Shown here in pieces: positions 31,441 to 39,688 of a stretch of DNA of 39,688 nucleotides. Position 1 is the stretch's first letter. Every line of letters begins with the position of its first letter. Under the pieces are notes generated by a model, which saw only the letters and a program-made list of their open reading frames with translations, did no database searches and had not been told where the DNA came from. Source of the DNA: Nemertoderma westbladi. Taxonomy: Eukaryota > Xenacoelomorpha > Nemertodermatida > Nemertodermatidae. The stretch spans positions 1 through 39,688 of the forward strand of contig JAUCBJ010005193.1 in NCBI GenBank assembly GCA_032718475.1, in the 5' to 3' direction. Made by a program: the position numbers and the translations under genes.

Positions 31441-33234
31441 CTTGACAGGCAAAGTTCTTACATTTCGTGCATACTAGTACAGTTTTTACATCACTGGCTC
31501 GGTCATGTAATGAGCAACGACGGCGCTTGTGGTCGTGGTTGCATTCAGAAATGGAGGAGTATGACGTTGAATTTCCGGAAGTTCTCTCATCTTCTTGGGT
31601 ATGGGCGACGTTAATGATATCAATAGCGGCTTGTGACCGTGGCATAGTGGATCTGGCCATCATAAATGGCCTAATAAGTTCGCGGCTAAGGCGTTCTAGA
31701 AATAATCGTCGTCTGTAAAGCTTTCCTTTCTTCCAATCAGGGAATAGCTCAACCAATATAATGTAAGCATTATAGGCTGGAATATCTACCATGTTGCTGA
31801 ATACAGCCACTGGCCATCGGCGTGTCTTCCTCTTTACAGTATAAGTAGACAAACACTTGTCAGCCGAATCTACACCTCCTTTATATTTATTGTAGAAAAG
31901 TATTATATCTGGTTTCTTGTCAGCACGATTACTATTGACAGATGCACGCGGTACTCATCATCGTCACAACCTTATCTTTTTGCGACAATATGATAGAATG
32001 GTTGTATCATCTCTATGTCCAAATATTGAGCTGCACAGAACTCGGTTCTTGGGATCAACAAACTCCTTCGGTAATTCGGGCTTATTCTATCTGACTGTGC
32101 CAACTAATGTTTGATTGCGTTTCTTTAGTAACTGTCCCAAATTATACGATGTATAAAAATTATCAGTAGTAATATTTCTCCCAGACAAACCTTCAGTTAG
32201 CTGCAAAACAACCCTCTGGCCCTGGTTGCTGGTTCACTTCACGTTTATCCTGCCGTCCTATATAAGGTTGTAAATTCCATATATAACTCAGCATGCCTGT
32301 GACAGCAACCCAAAACTTGATGCCATATTTAGCTGGTTTATTAGGCATGTATTGTCTGAAAGAACACCTTCCTCTAAATTTCAGTAACTGTTCATCAACA
32401 CGCAGATTTTCATTGGGAACGTAAGCAAATGGCAGTTGTTTTACAAATTTATCCCATATGGTTCTAATAGCAGCAAACTTATCTAAGTCTCGGCGACGCC
32501 CTTTCTTATCATCAAATCTCAAAAATCTACATATTTCTCTAAAACGTTTTATTGGCATGGTCACTGGAAATATTGCGTTACCCGACTCCGCTGACCATAA
32601 TTGGTCAACAGCTTCTCCAGCTGAACGGAAAACTCCAGCTAAAATATGTAACCCCGGGTATGCATTAAACTCATCATAGGTTAGCAGTTTCCAGTTATCC
32701 CCCAACTTACTTGTAGCCTCCGTATTAGTCATCTCAATAACCATACTTGTTGTAATGCTCAAAGTTATAAAGATATAAAATGTGTTCAAAATATCAGTAC
32801 AATTGGTAATGGCATATCTGGTTGGACCGGGTTTATTCCAAATAATATTTCTTTGCTGAGACTTGTTATTATAAATCGTTTTTTTGCTCCATATGATACG
32901 TTTATCTATATTCTTTTTCGAGTGTCGAGAATAATAAAATTCCTCTGAATCATCGTTAGATCGAGTAGATCTTGAAGAACTGGAAGAATCGCTATCCTCA
33001 TCCTCGCTATCCCTTCCAGAATCGTCGCTGCCATCTGCCTCATCGATAGGGATTTCTCCATCCGATTCTTCAGCACTGGAATTGCTGAAATCATGATCGT
33101 CCTCATCTCCTGATGTTTCTGCTCCATGTGATATACAAGGAGAACTCTTCCGAAACCAGTGGGCGTGTAACCGCGCAAATTCCAATGAAATCCACACGTG
33201 CAGATCTTATTCGTTTAGGGTATTGCTTACTCAT
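31400..33234 (-). pseudogene. piggyBac transposase (DDE_Tnp_1_7 family), frameshifted
   Basis: Pieces of one transposase lie in order on the minus strand. A possible ATG at 33234 is in a different frame from the main piece (33197-32193). The main piece has an acidic Ser/Asp/Glu N terminus and then the catalytic core with NLRVDEQLLKFRGR, giving the first catalytic Asp. After a frame change near 32210, LTEGLSGRN and TTDNFYTSYNLG supply the second Asp. A stop near 32096 and a further frame change follow. GGVDSADK near 31870 gives the third Asp, followed by TRRWPVAVF and DIPAYNAY. The C terminus has a Cys/His cross-brace region (CSLHDRA...CTKCKNFACQAH). A working protein would excise and insert the element at TTAA. 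With at least three frame breaks this copy is inactive. Confidence 0.9.
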
Positions 33235-33849
33235 AGCTGATTACTACAATTGAGGATAATTATATTGATAATAGGATATAAATATTTTAATATGATTGTT
33301 TTTGGCCTACTTTATGTTGTGATACTGTGATAGCTATGTTGGCAATTCAGCTCTCGTCTGCTTGTAGAACAGAAACAGTACAACTACTGCACTGAAATAG
33401 AAAACTGGTTTCAAATTTCCCTCGTTTTTAAAGGAAATTATATAGTATTTTAATAAGACTTTCATTGGGGTCGAAAATGACCCCAAGGACAATTACCGTA
33501 ATTTATCGATTTACTCCATTACATGTTTTTCTATTGAAATTAAATTTATATCGCAATGAAGTAGTTGTGTGGGTATGGCATTCCTGAAATTTTAGCCTAG
33601 TAGCACAAATCAATCTTGAGATATAGCAAATACAATACTGCTTTGGGGTCGTTTTCGACCCCAGGGACGTATGAAGGTTTTTTCCCATGACATACTATAG
33701 ATACGACCCGCCAAGCTGCTGCAAAGCCCCTAAATTTAGTGGGCCAGTTATTTCTCTTAGATAGAACCCCTGAAACAATACGTCTAGTGCGTCAAAAGAA
33801 CTTGTCCCTAACTAAAATGTTGCCCTCTTTCAGATGAGACAAATACTGT

Positions 33850-34205
33850 ACAAATAAATAATAATAATAAATGATATTTGTATTTGGTGTTGCAGGCGCC
33901 CTTAGGGAGTATTTACACTCTTATCAGGGCGCCTACAGCTGCCGCACTAATCTAATTTACAATTACCGGTAAACAAAAGGGTTTTCAGTTCGCGCCTAAA
34001 TGAGTCATAGGTCATCATGGATTCAGTTGATCGGGTCGATGGCGGTAGTTTATTCCACAAACGAGGGGCAAACGAGTAGAAGCTCTTCGATGCTAGGGTG
34101 TTTATCACAAGTGGGACAGAAGGCTTTGAGAGATTGCTGGAATAAATAATAAAAATTGAATAACTCCAGTAGTTTTCGAGATATGAGGAGTTCTTGGCTC
34201 CCATA
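33850..34205 (-). pseudogene. 3' end of a CR1/L2-like LINE
   Basis: Minus-strand frame ending at 33947 encodes FYSFAPRLWNKLPPSTRS and FRRELKTLLF, the conserved C-terminal tail of many non-LTR retrotransposon ORF2 proteins (pattern APRLWN.LP...R......F...LK..LF). Downstream comes a short 3' UTR with an inverted GGCGCCCT...AGGGCGCC pair and a (TTA)n-type tail at about 33857-33885. It is 5'-truncated, as is usual for LINE copies. It sits inside the inverted-repeat element. Confidence 0.8.
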
Positions 34206-34554
34206 CCATATCAACACCTTTCGGAATTGATAATTACACAAAATACATCACCCTTCAAAGACTTGGGTATAACCATGAAACCATACTATGCTTTTTTGAT
34301 TTGTTGAATTCATTATTTTGTAATTGAAAGCACGATTAGAAGCAAAATTTTCATTTTTTTATCAATATAATATTCTAAAAGAGCACCAAAAGTGCAAGTA
34401 GCACTTTTTTCAAAAGTGGTAATTCGCCGTACAGTTTTGCTACTGAGGTTTTAGAATGTGCTGATTTCATTGGGGAGATTTATTAATCTACATCAAACAT
34501 ATCGAAGAGTTGTGTAATATAACAACATAGACAGACATTGATATATTAGTTACT

Positions 34555-34870
34555 GTATTAGTCAGTTATGAGCACGAAAAAAACAAGTTGTGGAAATATG
34601 ATAATGAAAAATCACCCGAAAACAAATTGATTATATGACCATATAGGTGTTTTGGGATGCTGATCACGAATATGACACTGAAAAATATCATACCTTGTTG
34701 ATCACGGCTTTTTTCGATTCTTTGTCAATGTGCGGCACGAAAAATAAAAGTGTAGCACAAATTTGATAATCAAAAATCATTACCGAATCAACCTGATTTT
34801 ATGCCATTATGGGTTTTCAGGGACGCTGATCACGAATATGACATTCATAAATATCGTTTTATCCAACCAA
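34555..34870. repeat. Diverged tandem repeat of about 166 bp
   Basis: GCTGATCACGAATATGACA occurs at 34660 and 34826, 166 bp apart. Both are preceded by related text (GCACGAAAAA..., then GATAAT.AAAAATCA...CCGAA) and followed by AAATATC. A third GATCACG lies at 34699. No coding role is seen. Confidence 0.7.
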
Positions 34871-35218
34871 ATTTTATTTTTGCCGTTTGAAATTTTATGC
34901 TACTTGTATTTTTCGAATCAAAATTGAGTGAGGAGGAGAGGCGATCGTCTAAAATAGAGACGCCAGATATCTTGGTACAACTTAGCTCGCAGATGTACCA
35001 AGGGTGGGTAGTGACAGCAGGCCCAGAGGTGCCAGTCTGGAAAACTGGTCCCAGAAAAAATATAACACCCCACATTCAATATTAGATTGGATTCCAGCGG
35101 AATGGATCGCACTATGAGGTTGAGAGATTCTGTGAGGTCCTATCTAAGATAAATAACTGGCCAACTAAATTAAGGAGCTTTGCAGCAGCTTGGTGGGTCG
35201 TATCTATAGTAGGTCATG

Positions 35219-36384
35219 TTTTTCCTTTTCCTTTCTCAAAATTTGCCCAAGCATAAAAAAAAGGGCGCAAAAAACATGCTCTGCCACCACTGGCAATGTA
35301 CGAACACCCACAAATGGAGTAGAAAAACAAATAGAGGCCAACAAAATAGTGCATATTTACTGTAAGTAAAACAGAAGAGTAGGCACGACGATAGCAAATT
35401 TGTTTGCATCATTTGTTTGTAGTCTCAGCCCTAGTACAGCTTGGCTCCTACTTGCTGTATTATTACCTACAGGCAGTTCAATATTATTTTAGGCTTACTG
35501 TATGTAAAATTACCATTTAAGTGCGCTGTAGGCCTAATGTAATAGATTAGATAGAGTGATTAGACCTGGAACTGTAGTGCACCCAAAAAACCGTTACTAA
35601 ATAGTAGCGTACCATAGGCCTACTGTCTAGGCAGTGGCGCGAATGGGAGATTGTAGTACGCTCCAGTCAGGAAGGGGTTAATGGCAGGCCTACAAATATT
35701 ACTCAGAGTATGAAAAAACTAATAAAAATAGGAATTAAAATTTTGAGTATATGTACTGAAATAATATGTGATCGTCGTGCATTTTCTCATAGTTTCTTAA
35801 TATCAGATATTGCTATGAAGTTATTAAATGTCTGTTATGATTATTCCAGTTGAAGTTCTTCCATCTATGTAAGTATACGCTTACTCTACTTCCTTTGATA
35901 TTTCTACTTTTTGTCCCGCACTTTATTTAAAGTGCAGGACACCTGTTTACCACAACACAAAACACCACAAACAAACTAAGTACTCCAGATTACAAATACA
36001 ATTATTTGTGCTTTCCATACGACATAACATCATTCTATTATAATATGTATATCCTGTACAAACAAAAAATGGTGTTCAGCGTAAAGTGCGAGCAATTTTG
36101 TTGTGGTTTTTTGTATTAAATTCGTAAACCGCATCATATATTGGTTCTGAAAATTGATATGAGAAGCAATAATTCACTTTTTTCAAAATTGGCACTGCTG
36201 TTGACATTAGCGTGGAATGAGTCAGTACTGTACAGTTTGTTGTCATTGGATGGGACCCTTTAGCCTTGCTTTGCCTAGCCTATATATCCTAGCCTTGGCA
36301 ACCTAGGTCTCCTAGCAACCAGCTGATGCCAAGCCTAATAATTTTTGGATAGATAAATTTATTATAACTGCAAGACAGTTACAC
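35219..36384. other. non-coding stretch
   Basis: No gene seen. It contains a short palindrome, GCACTTTATTTAAAGTGC, near 35919-35936 and several GTAGGCCTA words. Confidence 0.45.
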
Positions 36385-36640
36385 AGATGCTGCACGAAGA
36401 CCCCACGCAAATTCAACTTGGAACATTTCTAAACTTTTGCCAGACTACATAATATGTACCAAGTTTGGATATATTTTATCAAGATTTGGCTGAGTTATTA
36501 ACGTTTAAAATTGGACACAACAGATCAACAGAGCAACAGACACCGATTGAGTTAGTCAGTTAGTGGTACTGTACCTGTATGCTAAGCTTGCTTACTTTCG
36601 TCGCCCGCCCCACAATGCTAATAAATACTGTAGCCAACCC
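36385..36640. repeat. Dispersed repeat, copy 2
   Basis: Second copy of the family at 31205-31440, same orientation, with the shared words ACCAAGTTTGGATA and GAGTTATTAACGTTTAAAATTG, ending near CGCCCGCCCCACAATGCT. Its presence in a second place, outside the piggyBac element, shows it is an independent repeat. Confidence 0.7.
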
Positions 36641-37236
36641 TACCCCTACATAGCTAGAGCTACATACACAGATCAGCAGATATTATGTAGCTGTAGGGTA
36701 CCACCTGTGGTATAGAGTTAGACTAGACAGTTTTGCCGCTTCTGATTCTACTGCTGTTGTGCTGTTCTGTACTGCTGTACTGTCTGACTGCAGACTGGGG
36801 CACACTGACTGGACAGTGACAGTGCACACTTCGTTCACAAAAATTGTAAAAATCCTAAAAAAGTCTGTGGTCTGAGACTACATCTCTAATCTGCTAATGG
36901 AAGCTTTTGTCTGGGTCAGGTCAGGTTGCTGGGTTGTGTTTACTGTTTATCTGTTTATACACCTGTCAGCCTGTACACCAATACTGCTTTCTGGTGAACC
37001 GGTACAATAAATAAAATAGACCTAATACTGCTGTACTGTGTACTGTAATAGTTGAAAGTAATATAATATAGTAGTAGGCCTACTACTGTACTACAGTTGT
37101 TAATAATTCAGTGCCCCTGAAACCGGAAAGAGCCGCAGACTGAGACTGTCAACTGTGTGCAGTGTCAGAGTGTCACTCAGTGCACAGTGCACTGGTGCAG
37201 CAGTGCTGTCTGTAGTGACTGGTGTAGCAAAGAAAC
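36641..37236 (+). promoter_or_regulatory. Upstream region and probable 5' UTR of the sarcoglycan gene
   Basis: About 600 bp before the start codon are rich in CTG/CAGTG/GTACTG words, and GC rises toward the gene. No TATA box or initiator can be fixed with confidence. The promoter role is inferred from position only. Confidence 0.3.
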
Positions 37237-38192
37237 ATGTTGATTTATTATTTTACCGCTGTTTCGCTTCTGGTGTTCACCGCTGCGGGTAACTCATCTG
37301 TTACCGTTTCCGTGGATTCCATCCTCATCCATCAACTCCCGTCTCCACATTCCGACCCGTACGACCTAACTCTTGTACAGGAAGGTTTTCCCGGAGCTCC
37401 AAACTGGCTGAAGTCGACGAGGTCCGACAATAACACCGTGATCGTCTACGGTAAACCGACACCCGACACTCAGTTGGGAAAGTTCTCATTAATAATTGTG
37501 TTCAGTAATAAACGAACTCGGGATAAGGATTTCTTTCCGTTGACAATTGATATCGTAAAACCAATAGAATTTCAAACAGAAATAAAGCTGCGTTTACAAT
37601 TGAATTTTTTCGAAGCGTTAAAATCATCGAATTTGTTACTAAAATATTTGGACTCTGTGTGGAATGTAGATGGGAACACTAAGTTCCAACTAATGAACGT
37701 AGTTGAAGGAAGTCGGGGTTCTGTGGTGAGCGTTCGGTGTTCCACACTGCCGATACCGGAAGCCGAGAAACTGATGAGTATTATAGGAGAGGAGGGGGAG
37801 TGTAGCGAAGAAGAAGTTGCCGAGAAACTCCGGGAATCCGTTCCCGGGTTCCTCGAGCAGTTCCACTCGTTGGATATCGAATGGTGCGGCTGCTACTTCG
37901 GCAGTCTCGCTACTGAGCCGGTGGTACGCGTTCCGTTCGTTCCCTACGTTCCGTACGCGGCTCCACCGTTCCCCACGTCGCATCGCGACCTCAGCTTGGA
38001 GTTTCTCGTTTCGGTCGGGATCCCCGCGGGCCTCGCCGTGCTCCTCTTCGTCGCGATCAGTTGTATTTCCTTCGGTGGCTGCGGCGAACGGGACCGCGGG
38101 TTTACCGGACGCCGACGTCTCGCCGGCGATTCCGATGATTTATCGCGACACAGTTCGATAACCCGGGCCAGTCGTGATATACGGGGGATGAG
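37237..38192 (+). CDS. Alpha/epsilon-type sarcoglycan, exon 1 (signal peptide, ectodomain, membrane helix)
   Basis: Single-pass membrane glycoprotein of the dystrophin-associated sarcoglycan complex, which links the cytoskeleton to the matrix in muscle and other cells. The ATG at 37237 has A at -3 and is followed by a signal peptide (about 1-18). The cadherin-like/ectodomain region carries family words: GFPGAPNWLK (50-59), VYGKPTPDTQLGK (70-82), SLDIEWCGCYF (211-221). Possible N-glycosylation sites are N19 and N65; Cys168, 189, 217 and 219 are candidates for disulfides. A membrane helix lies at about 254-277 (LEFLVSVGIPAGLAVLLFVA), followed by the cytoplasmic HSSITRASRDIRGM, which resembles the vertebrate tail. 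Exon 1 ends at 38192 (AG|GTCCGT) after 318 codons plus 2 nt. Joined to exon 2 it gives 425 aa, within the family range. The alpha and epsilon branches cannot be separated from this alone. Confidence 0.9.
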
Positions 38193-39009
38193 GTCCGTTT
38201 GTTATTATATTATTTATTTAGTTATTATTTCATTTATGTTTAGGGCCTATTAACAAACAATATAATGATTCTTCGATTAACCGAGATTATTAAGTAGAGA
38301 GATATTAAATTAAATCAAATTAAGGGTTGATTTGCATTACTAACATTTTAAAAATTAAGTCTTAAATCTTAAAGTTATACCGATCTTCATGACACAATGT
38401 TCAGAACAAGACTAAAGTGCTGAATTCAGGATTCATTGCCTAATTGTTTGAGATTTTAAACCGAGATAATATTTGTATAAATTTATGAAAGAAAGCAGCG
38501 CGCACCGCAGTTTTACTTTTATAGACCCTAGTTACAGTTTTGGTAATGTTCTATATCGTAACGGTACAGATTGAAAGGAGGAGTCGTACAAATCTAAAAT
38601 TAATTTATAAATTATTTGCTGATAATTTTGCCTTTTTATAAGTGCCGGTATTTTCATCCACTCGAGAATCACAAAATATTCAAGAACTCCAAATGAACTA
38701 AATAGAACTAGCGATACGACGTCCCTGGAGATTTTGTGAATAAATAAATAAATAAATACCCTTCCAACTTTCGAAACCGCACTGAATCTTGCAATTGCAA
38801 CAACGGCGGTGTAACTGATGCAATATCGACGGAGACACCTTTTTTTAAACGTTATCACGAGTTGTACTACAGTACTTTATTCTACTATAGTACCTTATCA
38901 TACTTCATTGTATTACAGTACTTTTCCGTACTTTATTTTACTACAAGCAATACTTTACCGTACCGGTACTTATCTTATTTCTAACTTCCGCTGTTTCCTT
39001 CCCTTCCAG
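38193..39009 (+). other. Intron of the sarcoglycan gene
   Basis: 817 bp, GT at 38193 and AG at 39008-39009, with a pyrimidine-rich run (CTGTTTCCTTCCCTTCCAG) before the acceptor. The phase is consistent: two bases of an Arg codon are in exon 1 and one in exon 2. The 3' half holds degenerate CAGTACTTTAT-type words. Without splicing, translation would stop at 38251-38253. Confidence 0.85.
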
Positions 39010-39331
39010 GACCAGCAGTCAGTCCTCCATGGTGGAACTCGGAACAACCCCCCGTATAGTTCCGCGTTCCACCTCCTACCCCCAACGCTTCGACCCGTAC
39101 CATCACGGGGAGACGTTCCACCCGCTAGACAGTCCGCCGTACACCCGTCGCAGACCGGCCAGTGCCAGCGGTCACCGCCCCTCGCGGGTACACGAGACAA
39201 GCTTCACTCAGCCAATGGGAGGCGGGGAACGGGTGGCGGGGGGTTTAAATCAACGTCCCCATAATATTGCGGGTACGCGTTCTGTTGAAGAAGTCCGACC
39301 TTTGTTCCCAATGCGACAAATAGACGTGTAA
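39010..39331 (+). CDS. Alpha/epsilon-type sarcoglycan, exon 2 (cytoplasmic tail)
   Basis: Continues exon 1 in phase and encodes 106 full codons to the TAA at 39329-39331. The tail is rich in Ser, Thr, Pro, Arg and His (SSMVELGTTPRIVPRSTSYP, SPPYTRRRPASASGHRPS) and ends EEVRPLFPMRQIDV. Vertebrate family tails also have a Pro-rich region with a LSTLP-type segment, but similarity here is weak. GC content is clearly higher than in flanking DNA, as in exon 1. Ser/Thr in RRRPAS-like settings could be phosphorylated (inference). Confidence 0.82.
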
Positions 39332-39688
39332 ATTATTAACAATAATTAACTTATGGCCGTATATGTTTATGTTATATAGGATAGGTAGGATTCCATTCCC
39401 AACTTAATTTATTGTAAATAGATAATTTAATGACGTCTCTACTTAGTTACATCAACTTTTTCAGTTCTATAAAAAACATTTCCCGATGTTCAATAACTGA
39501 GACGTTTTGCATCTCAGAATAGAATTTAATCTAATCTAGAAGCTTTCTATCTGTTGGCATGATAGATGGGCTTAGCTGACGAATTCTTTGTGTTACTTAA
39601 ATAATAGACTACAGATTTAAAAATATCTATAGTCCGGAAAGGTAAAAAAACAGACCGCGTGGTAAATTAAAATTAAACAAGCGGGAAA
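39332..39688 (+). other. 3' flank / probable 3' UTR of the sarcoglycan gene
   Basis: AT-rich sequence to the end of the window. No canonical AATAAA was found, and no further gene. Confidence 0.4.

Larger units (their letters stand above)
29572..33677 (-). mobile_element. piggyBac-type DNA transposon, decayed
   Basis: Ends are inverted: CCTTCATACGT at 29572 and its complement ACGTATGAAGG ending at 33677. The left end follows TTAA (29568-29571), the piggyBac target; the right end is followed by TTTT instead. Near both ends lie hairpin-capable blocks GGGGTCG...CGACCCC (29613-29630, 33645-33662 and, less perfect, 33467-33484). A broken piggyBac transposase lies on the minus strand at 31400-33234. 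The left 1.6 kb is non-coding. Confidence 0.85.
33686..35218. mobile_element. Non-autonomous inverted-repeat element with about 84-bp TIRs
   Basis: The left arm at about 33686-33769 begins CATGACATACTATAGATACG. The right arm at about 35135-35218 ends CGTATCTATAGTAGGTCATG, and the arms are reverse complements at roughly 85% identity. TTTTTTCC precedes the left end and TTTTTCC follows the right end, a possible 7-8-bp target duplication. No transposase is inside. The interior holds a LINE 3' end and a diverged tandem repeat, so it is a composite. Confidence 0.8.

Overview
This window is nuclear DNA of an animal, most likely an invertebrate. It is dominated by repeats and carries two recognisable host genes. 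The animal call rests on an alpha/epsilon-type sarcoglycan gene with a GT-AG intron, an intronless seven-helix receptor, and BEL/Pao, piggyBac, LINE and SINE elements. Words such as TAGGCCTA, ACCGGTA and TACTGTA are very common, but I cannot name the species or phylum from them.

Layout. 1-2096 is a 19-bp minisatellite that runs off the left edge. 2097-7260 is AT-rich non-coding DNA with a tRNA-derived SINE (4781-5061) and a pair of inverted AT-rich minisatellites (about 6500-7180). 7285-8404 holds a LINE reverse-transcriptase scrap abutting a GC-rich array with a 131-bp period. 8737-10035 (minus) is a divergent class A GPCR gene in one exon. A 32-bp palindromic satellite (10183-11590) begins about 150 bp upstream of its start codon.

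12380-29557 is a small inverted-repeat DNA element (about 220-bp arms) split by a very large BEL/Pao LTR retrotransposon at 13670-29330. The retrotransposon lies on the minus strand, with two 1162-bp LTRs, TG...CA ends and a perfect 5-bp target duplication GGCCT. In sense order it has a 1.9-kb leader, a 772-aa unknown ORF1, a stop/start junction TAA-ATG in the same frame, a Gag ORF2, a protease frame reachable only by a frame change, a broken reverse-transcriptase segment, a long open frame for RT-RNase H-integrase, and then a 1.7-kb gap and a decayed third coding region before the 3' LTR. The LTRs differ at only about 8 sites, so the copy is young although its pol is interrupted.

A decayed piggyBac element (29572-33677) sits beside it in a TTAA site. 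It is followed by another inverted-repeat element (33686-35218) that contains a LINE 3' end and a diverged tandem repeat. 37237-39331 (plus) is the sarcoglycan gene: exon 1 encodes the signal peptide, ectodomain, membrane helix and start of the tail, and exon 2 encodes the rest of the tail.

The most unusual material is the retrotransposon's architecture: extra ORFs at both ends, an in-frame stop-start junction, a frame change inside a zinc motif, and a cluster of consensus splice-donor words. No rRNA, intact tRNA or CRISPR array was seen.
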